From positions 1-64,000 of the forward strand of contig NZ_QMEL01000005.1 of the NCBI RefSeq assembly GCF_003390885.1: DNA of 64,000 bases, read 5' to 3'. Under the pieces are notes generated by a model that ran no database searches, was not told the DNA's origin, and saw only the letters and a list, made by a program, of their open reading frames with translations. The stretch's first letter is position 1. The number at the start of each line of letters is the position of its first letter. Positions 55,420-62,245 of the stretch are shown piece after piece. The position numbers and the translations under genes were made by a program. The DNA comes from Pelagibacterium sediminicola. Lineage in GTDB: Bacteria; Pseudomonadota; Alphaproteobacteria; Rhizobiales; Devosiaceae.

Positions 55420-56283
55420 ATGACGAACCTGACAAACATTGCGACCACGGCCGCCGTCGCGGCGGTATGCGCGGGACTTGTGGCGGGGGTGCTGGTCCGT
55501 CCCGCGCCGGGGCCCACCCAGGCCGAGATCGCCGCGATGATCGATACCGCCGTCACCGAGCGGCTGGCCGAAACCGCCCCTGCCCCGGCAGCCGGCCCGA
55601 TGGACACCGCCGATCTCAACACCGCGATCGAAACCTTCCTGCTCGACAATCCACGCCTGCTCGAAAGCATGTCGGTGGCGCTGGAGACCGAGATGCGCGC
55701 CGAAGAGCAGGAGCGCGCCCGCATCGCGCTCACAACGCTCGAAGACGATATCTACAACGACCCCGCCAACATCGTGCTCGGCAACCCCGAAGGCGACGTG
55801 ACGCTGGTCGAGATGTTCGACTACAATTGCGGCTATTGCCGCCAGGTGCTGCCCGACGTGATGGCGCTGGTCGAGGAAGACCCCGGTCTGCGCGTGATCC
55901 TCAAGGAATTCCCCATCCTCTCGCAAGGCTCGGTCGATGCCGCCCGCGTCGGCGTTCTCGTCAACAAGCAGGGTGTCGATTACGCCCGGTTCCACACCGC
56001 GCTCTTTTCCGCCCGTGGCGCGGTGACGGGAGAAACCGCGCTGGCCGCCGCCGAAACCCTCGGCCTGAGCCGGGTGATGATCGAACTCGACATGAACACC
56101 GACGACGTCACCGCCGCCCTCCAGCGCAACTATACGCTGGCGCAGGGGCTGGGGATTTCGGGAACGCCCGCCTTCATCATCGGCAACGAGGTGATCCCCG
56201 GCGCGGTCGGCAAGGATGAACTGGCGCGCCGCATCGCCAACATGCGCGAATGCGGTGCCACCCAATGCCCCACCGATGGCTGA
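55420..56283 (+). CDS. DsbA family thiol-disulfide oxidoreductase
   Basis: A 287-residue periplasmic or membrane-anchored protein. A signal/anchor helix (about 7-27, ATTAAVAAVCAGLVAGVLV) precedes a charged helical region (about 30-115) and a thioredoxin-like domain with the active site CGYC in MFDYNCGYCRQVLPDV. The cis-proline loop is in GISGTPAFIIGNEVIPG. This is the Com1/ScsC-like branch, which often acts as a disulfide isomerase or oxidase. It starts at ATG after GGAG. The next gene overlaps its 3' end by 8 bp, suggesting cotranscription. Confidence 0.9.
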   Translation: MTNLTNIATTAAVAAVCAGLVAGVLVRPAPGPTQAEIAAMIDTAVTERLAETAPAPAAGPMDTADLNTAIETFLLDNPRLLESMSVALETEMRAEEQERARIALTTLEDDIYNDPANIVLGNPEGDVTLVEMFDYNCGYCRQVLPDVMALVEEDPGLRVILKEFPILSQGSVDAARVGVLVNKQGVDYARFHTALFSARGAVTGETALAAAETLGLSRVMIELDMNTDDVTAALQRNYTLAQGLGISGTPAFIIGNEVIPGAVGKDELARRIANMRECGATQCPTDG

Positions 56284-56620
56284 GGCCATCCCCGACAAGG
56301 CGCTGGCACGGCGCCTGGACCGGGTCGCACGGTGCTTCGATGCGGGCGGACGCCTCCAGCGCTGGCCCTCGCGCCGCGCCGAGCAGGACCTGGCGCTATG
56401 GATCATCTGGTCGCAACTGCCGGGCGATGGACAGATGGATGAACTCGAAATCAACACCCTGCTGCGCACGTGGCACGATTTCGAGGATTATGTATTGCTC
56501 AGGCGCGAACTGATCGAAATGGACCTCCTGCGCCGCACGCCCGATGGCCGGATCTACCGCCGCGTGGCGCGGGACCTGCCACCCGAGGCGGCGGCACTGG
56601 CGGAAAGGCTCGGTGCGTGA
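56276..56620 (+). CDS. DUF2087-domain protein
   Basis: A 114-residue small protein with a C-terminal winged-helix-like block, WHDFEDYVLLRRELIEMDLL then RRTPDGRIYRRV, matching DUF2087. That domain occurs alone or fused to HTH regulators and is probably nucleic-acid binding. The N-terminal part (residues 1-60) contains two helices with LPGDGQMDELEINTLL. No enzymatic motif is seen. The start ATG lies inside the dsbA-like gene (8-bp overlap), and the stop overlaps the next gene's ATG as TGATG, so the three genes probably form one operon. Function is unknown. Confidence 0.75.
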   Translation: MAEAIPDKALARRLDRVARCFDAGGRLQRWPSRRAEQDLALWIIWSQLPGDGQMDELEINTLLRTWHDFEDYVLLRRELIEMDLLRRTPDGRIYRRVARDLPPEAAALAERLGA

Positions 56621-57051
56621 TGGAAAAGGCCGCGCGGGAACTGTTCGATCGCTATGAGCGCTTCTTCAACCGCTCGCTCGCCGGCGACATGGACATGGAG
56701 GAAACCGCCGCCCTCTACGCGTCGGAATTCATAGCCGCCTCACCCGCCGGGGTGATGACCGGAAAGAACGACGAAAAATTCCGTGAGGCCATGCTCGGCG
56801 GATATGAGCATTACCGGGCCATCGGAACGAAAGGGATGAAGGTCCGCAACGTCCGCATTTCAGACATCGACGAACATCATTGCGTGGCGCACGTCGCATG
56901 GACCGCCTTTTATATGCGCAAGGACGGCTCCGAGGTGGCGATCGATTTCGAGGTCCATTATTTCGTCCAGGATACGGACGGAACCCCAAAAGTCTTCGGC
57001 TGGGTCGCCGGCGACGAGCAGGCGCTTTTGAAAGAGCGCGGGATTATCTGA
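56620..57051 (+). CDS. SnoaL/NTF2-like protein of unknown function
   Basis: A 143-residue protein with an NTF2-like (SnoaL) alpha-plus-beta pattern: a helical start (ARELFDRYERFFNRSLAGD), a strand-turn-helix with AASPAGVMTGK, and a final antiparallel sheet (CVAHVAWTAFYMRKDGSE, EVHYFVQDTDGTPKVFGW). Such folds form small-molecule pockets used by isomerases and dehydratases or as non-enzymatic sensors. There is no signal peptide. Its ATG overlaps the preceding stop codon (TGATG). It is probably cotranscribed with the DsbA-like and DUF2087 genes; a functional link is unproven. Confidence 0.65.
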   Translation: MEKAARELFDRYERFFNRSLAGDMDMEETAALYASEFIAASPAGVMTGKNDEKFREAMLGGYEHYRAIGTKGMKVRNVRISDIDEHHCVAHVAWTAFYMRKDGSEVAIDFEVHYFVQDTDGTPKVFGWVAGDEQALLKERGII

Positions 57052-57118
57052 GCCGGACGAGGCACTGTCGATATGCTCGAATGTGGCGGACAAAGGTGAT
57101 CTGTGAGATAATGGACCT

Positions 57119-57307
57119 ATGAGCACAAACGAAAAGCCGATCTCGATAGCCGACGCAATCTCACCGGTTCCCGTTGAGCCGACCGGAAACGTCGAGGCAT
57201 GGCATCTTGAGAAAATCGGCCAACGCCACAAGGCCGCCGACGAGGGCCACTTCGTAGCCGCTGCCGACGTCCAGGCGGTGATCCGCAAATTCGTTCCCGA
57301 TGAATGA
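57119..57307 (+). CDS. Putative antitoxin of a type II toxin-antitoxin pair
   Basis: A 62-residue protein. The N-terminal half (PISIADAISPVPVEPTGNVE) is likely disordered and the C-terminal half (RHKAADEGHFVAAADVQAVIRKF) helical, as in small antitoxins paired with ParE/RelE toxins. The pairing rests mainly on context: the downstream RelE/ParE-like toxin gene overlaps it by 8 bp. The helical part may be the toxin-binding region, and such pairs usually autorepress their own promoter. Confidence 0.75.
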   Translation: MSTNEKPISIADAISPVPVEPTGNVEAWHLEKIGQRHKAADEGHFVAAADVQAVIRKFVPDE

Positions 57308-57590
57308 AATCGTCTGGCTTCGGGATGCGCTGCAAGATCTCGATGACATAGGCTCGTATATCGCGCTCGATAACGAGCGCGCAGCCGCACACATCGTGCG
57401 ACGTATCGTTGAGGCCGTTGCCGTCCTTTCCTGGCATCCCAAACTGGGCCGCCTGCTGGCGGATGGCGAGACGCGTCGCCTGACGATTACCGGAACCCCC
57501 TACATTGCGTTTTATCGGCTGCGCGAGCGAATCGAAATACTGGCGATTTTCCATGCTGCGCGGCGCTTTCCCGACACATTTCGCGACTGA
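57300..57590 (+). CDS. RelE/ParE superfamily toxin
   Basis: A 96-residue protein of the RelE/ParE fold. It starts EIVWLRDALQDLDDIGSYIAL, has the central PKLGRLLADGETRRLTI and ends with PYIAFYRLRERIEILAIFHAARRF, the characteristic ParE core and final strand. ParE members poison gyrase, while RelE members cut mRNA on ribosomes; which of these applies is not decided here. It overlaps the upstream antitoxin gene by 8 bp. It breaks the spacing between the DsbA-like cluster and aroQ, where I would expect the genes to be closer. Confidence 0.88.
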   Translation: MNEIVWLRDALQDLDDIGSYIALDNERAAAHIVRRIVEAVAVLSWHPKLGRLLADGETRRLTITGTPYIAFYRLRERIEILAIFHAARRFPDTFRD

Positions 57591-57691
57591 CGCCCGGAAA
57601 TCGTCCGCTAATGGTTCTTTCTTTGCCATTTCTCTCGATTTCGTATAACCGGGCTTGCAGCCGAAAGACCGGTGTCGGAAAATCATAGTTC

Positions 57692-58126
57692 ATGACAAAG
57701 CGCGTACTGATCCTCAATGGACCCAATCTCAATCTCCTGGGCAGCCGGGAGAAGTCGATCTATGGCGGCAAGACGCTTGCCGATATCGAGGCGCTGTGCC
57801 GCGAAACGTGCGAAACCCTCGATCTGTCCTGCGATTTCCGCCAGTCCAACCACGAGGGCGAACTGGTCGACTGGATCCAGTCGGCCAGGAAGACCGCCGA
57901 CGCCATCATCATCAACCCGGCCGCCTATTCGCACACATCCCTTGCGATCCACGACGCGCTGCGCGCGGTGGACAAGCCGGTGGTCGAGGTGCATCTGTCC
58001 AACATCCACCAGCGCGAACCCGTCAGGCACCACTCCTACGTCTCGAGCGTTGCGGTGGGGGTGATTTGCGGGCTGGGCGCGACCGGGTATAAATTGGCCA
58101 TCGAGGCCGTAGCCGAAATCCTCTAG
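57692..58126 (+). CDS. aroQ: 3-dehydroquinate dehydratase, type II
   Basis: A 144-residue type II dehydroquinase of the shikimate pathway, converting 3-dehydroquinate to 3-dehydroshikimate. Active-site features are [19 protein letters not shown] (with the catalytic tyrosine), [17 protein letters not shown] and [19 protein letters not shown] (with the catalytic histidine and arginine). It forms a dodecamer in known relatives. It is followed at 45 bp by accB, a linkage I recall as common in alphaproteobacteria. Confidence 0.97.
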   Translation: MTKRVLILNGPNLNLLGSREKSIYGGKTLADIEALCRETCETLDLSCDFRQSNHEGELVDWIQSARKTADAIIINPAAYSHTSLAIHDALRAVDKPVVEVHLSNIHQREPVRHHSYVSSVAVGVICGLGATGYKLAIEAVAEIL

Positions 58127-58171
58127 AAAGAGAATGTCCCCGGCCAGGCGGGGCGTGGAGCAACGATAACA

Positions 58172-58663
58172 ATGGCAAAAATCTCTCAGGTCGATCAGGA
58201 CCTCATCCGCACCATCGCCGAACTGGTCAATGAGGCCAATCTCGCCGAGATCGAGCTCGAACAGGATGATTTCCGCATCCGCGTCACCCGCACCTTCGCC
58301 AAGGAAGTGGTGCAGGTCGCAGCGCCCGGATACGCCGCGCCGCACGCCCCCGCCCCGGCGGCAGCGCCCGCCGCCGCTCCCGCCGCAACGCCGGTTCCCG
58401 CCGCATCGAGCGAAGACCTTGCCTCGAACCCGGCAACGCTCACCTCGCCCATGGTGGGCACCGCCTATCTTGCGCCCGAACCCGGCGCCAAGCCGTTCGT
58501 GGAAGTGGGCTCGAAGGTTTCCGAAGGCCAGACCGTGCTGATCGTCGAAGCCATGAAGACCATGAACCAGATTCCGGCACACCGCGCGGGCACCGTCACC
58601 CGCATCCTCGTCGATGACGCATCGCCGGTCGAATACGGTGAGCCGCTCGTCGTGATCGAGTAG
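58172..58663 (+). CDS. accB: Biotin carboxyl carrier protein of acetyl-CoA carboxylase
   Basis: A 163-residue BCCP. A short N-terminal helical region ([21 protein letters not shown]) precedes an Ala/Pro-rich flexible linker (about 53-85) and a C-terminal biotinyl domain. The biotinylated lysine is Lys129 in VEAMKTMN. The thumb segment is intact. It carries CO2 from biotin carboxylase (AccC, encoded 11 bp downstream) to carboxyltransferase AccAD in fatty acid synthesis. Confidence 0.97.
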   Translation: MAKISQVDQDLIRTIAELVNEANLAEIELEQDDFRIRVTRTFAKEVVQVAAPGYAAPHAPAPAAAPAAAPAATPVPAASSEDLASNPATLTSPMVGTAYLAPEPGAKPFVEVGSKVSEGQTVLIVEAMKTMNQIPAHRAGTVTRILVDDASPVEYGEPLVVIE

Positions 58664-58674
58664 AGGACGTGTCC

Positions 58675-60021
58675 ATGTTCTCCAAGGTCCTCATAGCCAA
58701 TCGCGGCGAGATCGCGCTGCGCATCCTGCGCGCCTGCAAGGAGCTGGGCATCCAGACCGTCGCCATCCACTCGCTGGCCGACGCCGACGCCATGCATGTC
58801 CGGCTGGCCGACGAGAGCGTGTGCGTCGGACCCAACGCCGCCAAGGATTCCTACCTCAACATTCCCTCGATCCTTGCCGCCTGCGAGATCACCGGCGCGG
58901 ACGCCGTACATCCGGGCTATGGCTTCCTCTCGGAAAACGCGCGTTTCGCGCGCATCCTTGCGGAACACAAGATCGCCTTCATCGGCCCTTCCGCCCACCA
59001 CATCGAGATCATGGGCGACAAGATCCAGGCCAAAAAGACCGCGCTGGAGCTTGGCATCCCTTGCGTCCCCGGCTCGGCCGGCGCCGTGACCAGCGAAGCG
59101 CAGGCCAAAAAGTCCGCGGCCGAAATCGGCTATCCGGTGCTGATCAAGGCCGCAGCCGGCGGTGGCGGGCGCGGTATGAAGGTCGCCAAGTCCGAAGCCG
59201 AGCTTTCGGTTGCCTATTCCACGGCCCGCTCGGAAGCCAAGGCCGCCTTTGGCGACGACTCGGTCTATATGGAAAAATACCTCGAAAAGCCGCGCCACAT
59301 CGAGGTGCAGGTGATCGGCGACGGCAAGGGCAACGCCGTCCATCTGGGCACCCGCGACTGCTCGCTCCAGCGCCGCCACCAGAAGGTCTGGGAAGAAGCG
59401 CTGGCCCCGACCGTGCCGATGGAAGAACAGGACCGGATCGGGGAAATCTGCGCCGCCGCCATGCGCAAGCTCAAATATTCCGGCGCGGGCACCGTCGAAT
59501 TCCTCTACGAGAACGGCGAGTTCTATTTCATCGAAATGAACACCCGGCTCCAGGTGGAACACCCGGTGACCGAGCGCATCACCAATTTCGACATCGTCTA
59601 TGAGCAGATCCGCGTCGCGGCAGGCGAACCCCTCTCGCTGACCCAGAACGAGGTCATCTTCTGGGGCCACGCCATCGAAGTGCGTATCAACGCCGAGGAC
59701 GCGCAGACCTTTGCGCCCTCGCCCGGCAGGATCACTTATTACCACCCCGCCGGGGGTGTGGGCGTCCGCGTCGATTCCGCCGTCTATCAGGGCTACAATA
59801 TCCCGCCCTACTACGACAGCCTGATCGGCAAGCTGATCGTGCATGGGCGCACGCGCCCGGAATGCCTGCAGCGCCTGCGCCGCGCGCTCGACGAGTTCAT
59901 CGTCGACGGGGTCAAGACGACACTGCCCCTGTTCCGCCGCCTCATCAACGAGCCGGACATCCAGAGCGGGGACTACGACATTCACTGGCTCGAAAAATAC
60001 CTCGAAGCCAACAAGCAGTGA
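58675..60021 (+). CDS. accC: Biotin carboxylase subunit of acetyl-CoA carboxylase
   Basis: A 448-residue ATP-grasp enzyme that carboxylates the biotin on AccB. Visible motifs are KVLIANRGEIALRILRACKE, PGYGFLSENARFA, the glycine-rich AAAGGGGRGMKVAKSE lid, MEKYLEKPRHIEVQVIGDG, FIEMNTRLQVEHPVTE and AEDAQTFAPSPGRI. The length matches the family. I chose the ATG at 58675, since GAGG lies at normal spacing; a GTG two codons earlier would be too close to the ribosome-binding site. An intrinsic terminator follows, separating it from aat. Confidence 0.98.
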   Translation: MFSKVLIANRGEIALRILRACKELGIQTVAIHSLADADAMHVRLADESVCVGPNAAKDSYLNIPSILAACEITGADAVHPGYGFLSENARFARILAEHKIAFIGPSAHHIEIMGDKIQAKKTALELGIPCVPGSAGAVTSEAQAKKSAAEIGYPVLIKAAAGGGGRGMKVAKSEAELSVAYSTARSEAKAAFGDDSVYMEKYLEKPRHIEVQVIGDGKGNAVHLGTRDCSLQRRHQKVWEEALAPTVPMEEQDRIGEICAAAMRKLKYSGAGTVEFLYENGEFYFIEMNTRLQVEHPVTERITNFDIVYEQIRVAAGEPLSLTQNEVIFWGHAIEVRINAEDAQTFAPSPGRITYYHPAGGVGVRVDSAVYQGYNIPPYYDSLIGKLIVHGRTRPECLQRLRRALDEFIVDGVKTTLPLFRRLINEPDIQSGDYDIHWLEKYLEANKQ

Positions 60022-60026
60022 TCCGG

Positions 60027-60054
60027 ACGGCCCTTGCGAGGGCCGTTTCATTTT
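60027..60054 (+). terminator. Intrinsic terminator of accC
   Basis: ACGGCCCT-TGCG-AGGGCCGT forms an 8-bp stem, followed by TTCATTTT. It starts 6 bp past the accC stop codon and ends 10 bp before the aat ATG, so aat is probably expressed by readthrough or from a promoter inside accC. Confidence 0.75.
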
Positions 60055-60063
60055 GGAAGGCCG

Positions 60064-60708
60064 ATGACGCGCAGGAGCGACGATCCCTTCGAGGTTGAAC
60101 TGACGCCGGAGCTGATCCTGCGCGCCTACAAGGCCGGCATCTTTCCCATGTCCGAAAGCGCGGACGATCCAGACATCTTCTGGGTCAGCCCGCAACTGCG
60201 CGGAATCCTGCCGCTCGATGGATTCAATATTTCAAGAAGCCTCGCCAAGACCTTGAGGAAGCACCCCTATTCCATCCACGTGGATCGGGATTTCCGGGCC
60301 ACCATCGAAGGTTGCGCGACCTCGGGCACGGAGCGCGAATCGACGTGGATCAACACCACGATCATCGATCTTTACGCGCAACTCTTCGCCATGGGCTATT
60401 GCCACACGGTCGAAATTTACGACGGCGACGCGCTCGTTGGCGGGCTCTACGGGCTGGCCATCGGCGGAGCGTTTTTCGGGGAATCGATGTTCCACCGCAA
60501 GACCGACACCTCCAAGATCGCCATGGCGCATCTGGTGGACCGGCTGAGCGCTGGGGGCTTTATCCTGCTCGACACCCAGTTCCTCACCCCCCACCTCGCC
60601 TCGCTCGGCGGCATCGAGGTCCCGAGGGCGGAGTATGAGGCAATGCTGTCTGAGGCGTTGCGGATGGAGGGGGATTTTGGTGCGTGGGATGGGGTTAGAG
60701 GTCAGTAG
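60064..60708 (+). CDS. aat: Leucyl/phenylalanyl-tRNA-protein transferase
   Basis: A 214-residue L/F-transferase that adds Leu or Phe to proteins with N-terminal Arg or Lys, marking them for ClpS-ClpAP (N-end rule). It shows LILRAYKAGIFPMSESADDP, FWVSPQLRGILPLDGF, the ESTWINTTIIDLYAQL block and GGLYGLAIGGAFFGESMF, ending HLASLGGIEVPRAEYEAML. The ATG at 60064 follows GGAAGG. It lies downstream of accC, past a terminator-like hairpin. Confidence 0.95.
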   Translation: MTRRSDDPFEVELTPELILRAYKAGIFPMSESADDPDIFWVSPQLRGILPLDGFNISRSLAKTLRKHPYSIHVDRDFRATIEGCATSGTERESTWINTTIIDLYAQLFAMGYCHTVEIYDGDALVGGLYGLAIGGAFFGESMFHRKTDTSKIAMAHLVDRLSAGGFILLDTQFLTPHLASLGGIEVPRAEYEAMLSEALRMEGDFGAWDGVRGQ

Positions 60709-60720
60709 CAAACATCGCTG

Positions 60721-60846
60721 CCCCCTCATCCGACCTTTCGCTTGTGCGAAAGCCCACCTTCTCCCACAAGGGGAGAAGGGTATCCGGGGCTCCTCGGCTC
60801 TTGAGCCCCCTCTCCCCTCGCGGGAGAGGGGCTGGGGGTGAGGGGG
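60721..60846. repeat. Family A intergenic repeat, copy 4
   Basis: About 126 bp with arms CCCCCTCATCCGACC and GGGGTGAGGGGG. The left hairpin is CCTTCTCCCACAAGGGGAGAAGG, the linker CTCGGCTCTTGAG, and the right hairpin CCTCTCCCCTCGCGGGAGAGG. A GCTTGTGCGAAAGC mini-hairpin also sits in the left half. It lies between the convergent aat and DUF2155 genes. Confidence 0.85.
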
Positions 60847-60878
60847 CTGCGGTGCAAAATGCACCATCCGTGTTCGCC

Positions 60879-61286
60879 TCACCGCTCGCCGGGCGGCGGG
60901 ATGTCCGAGCTTTGCTTGCAGTCCACCAGCCAGATGTCATAGACCGCGTCGTCAATCGCGTGCAGCGCGGGGCTTTCGGCGAACATCCAGCCCGAAAAGA
61001 TGCGCCGCATGGTGGCGCGGAGCGAGACCTGATCGACCTCCACAAAGGCCGAAACGTCCTGCGCTTCGGTCGTGGGGCGGGAGTAGCAGACGCGCGGCGT
61101 CAGTTGCAGCGAGCCGAACTGCACCGTTTCATCGATATAGACGTCGAATGTGGTGATCCGCCCGGTGATCTTGTCGAGCCCGGTAAAGACCGCGACGGGG
61201 TTGGCCACCGCTTGCCCGAGGGCGGGAACCGGCAGCAGCAGGCCCAGCATGAGAAGAACACGAATCGCCATCTCCCGACCGATCAT
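60879..61286 (-). CDS. DUF2155 periplasmic protein
   Basis: A 135-residue exported protein with a signal peptide (about 1-25, MIGREMAIRVLLMLGLLLP then VPALG). The DUF2155 core has VFTGLDKITGRITTFDVYID, LQLTPRVCYSRPTTE and a final IFSGWMFAESPALHAID with YDIWLVDCK. Two conserved cysteines (CYSRP and VDCK) may pair. Function is unknown. It follows the NDUFA12 gene by 13 bp on the same strand, as in many alphaproteobacteria. The ATG at 61286 has AAGGG upstream; the one at 61271 sits too close to its purine run. Confidence 0.88.
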   Translation of the reverse strand: MIGREMAIRVLLMLGLLLPVPALGQAVANPVAVFTGLDKITGRITTFDVYIDETVQFGSLQLTPRVCYSRPTTEAQDVSAFVEVDQVSLRATMRRIFSGWMFAESPALHAIDDAVYDIWLVDCKQSSDIPPPGER

Positions 61287-61299
61287 CGGGAACGCACCC

Positions 61300-61737
61300 T
61301 TATTCCGGCGACCAGGCGTCGTAATCCCCGGTAACGCGCGGACGCTTCTGGGGGTTGAGAATCGACCCGTCCGGACGATAGGCCGCTGCCGTGCCGGTGA
61401 GGTTGGAAACGTGCGGCAGCTCCCAGCCATGGGGATTGTAGCCGGCCTCGGAGGGCGCGATATCGGTGCGGTGGTGCATCCAGCCATGCCAGCCGGGAGG
61501 AATGGCGGAGGCTTCGGCCGGGCCGTTATAGACCACCCAGCGGCGCTTTTTGGCCTTGTCGGTATAATAGACATTGCCCGCCTCGTCCTCGCCGACCCTG
61601 ACGCCACGCAACGCGGTGAAAATCCGCGTCGAAAGCGTCTGGCCGTGCCACCAGCCGAAAAGCTCGAAGATGATCTGCCCGATACCGCCTTTTGCCACGC
61701 CGATTGCCTTTATGCACAAGATCGATTGCACCGGCAT
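61300..61737 (-). CDS. NADH:ubiquinone oxidoreductase accessory subunit, NDUFA12 family
   Basis: A 145-residue protein homologous to mitochondrial complex I subunit NDUFA12 (B17.2). It has the family segments GWWHGQTLSTRIFTALRG, VRVGEDEAGNVYYTDK, RRWVVYNGPAEASAIPPGWH and WELPHVSNLTGT. In alphaproteobacteria it is an accessory subunit needed for full complex I. It is cotranscribed with the DUF2155 gene 13 bp downstream. The main nuo genes are not in this window. The extreme N-terminus (before FELFGWW) is uncertain. Confidence 0.93.
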   Translation of the reverse strand: MPVQSILCIKAIGVAKGGIGQIIFELFGWWHGQTLSTRIFTALRGVRVGEDEAGNVYYTDKAKKRRWVVYNGPAEASAIPPGWHGWMHHRTDIAPSEAGYNPHGWELPHVSNLTGTAAAYRPDGSILNPQKRPRVTGDYDAWSPE

Positions 61738-62051
61738 TTAGCACACAGGTTCCCACGATCCTAGACCGTTTACTCGTTTTGGCATCGATGCCTGAGCCTG
61801 GGGCCAGAACCGGTTCCGATCCAGCGGCGGGAAAAAAGAAAAAACTGCGCGAAACATCAAAAAATCGTGCTTGACAGCGCCTGGGGGGAGACTCAGTTCG
61901 CACCCCCCTTCGCAAGACGCTAGGCACCATCGGCACTTAGCCCATAAAGCGCAAACAAGACTTTATTAACCCTCGTCGAAACCGGGGTGGGGAGGTATGC
62001 GTTATCCTAGTGATCCGTTGTCCCCATTTTCCTCGCTATCCACAGCAGAAC

Positions 62052-62098
62052 ACACTATATTTAGGTTTTGCCCACACAGTGAGCACTAGGGATAGTCG
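62052..62098 (+). promoter_or_regulatory. Tandem NrdR boxes upstream of nrdJ
   Basis: ACACTATATTTAGGTT (62052-62067) and GCACTAGGGATAGTCG (62083-62098) both resemble the 16-bp NrdR consensus ACACTATATATAGTGT. Their starts are 31 bp apart, the three-helical-turn spacing expected for NrdR tetramer binding. They lie about 150-190 bp upstream of the nrdJ ATG in the 508-bp gap 61738-62245. A TTGACA at 61873-61878 further upstream may be a -35 element. I see no B12 riboswitch in this gap. Confidence 0.6.
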
Positions 62099-62245
62099 AT
62101 TTCGTCCGATTGACCTTGAGCCAGAATCGCAAAAAGGTCGGTTGCAACAGGTGCTTCGCCTGTCACGCAATCTACACATGACGGATCGTCCCAACGAGAG
62201 CCGCCAGGCTCAAGCGGACATCTAACTTTGGGGAACCAGAAGGCA

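Noticed and set aside
61738-62245. B12 riboswitch upstream of nrdJ
   Set aside because: I looked for a B12-box (GCCACTG-like) element and a large multi-stem leader and saw none; the NrdR boxes explain the control region better.
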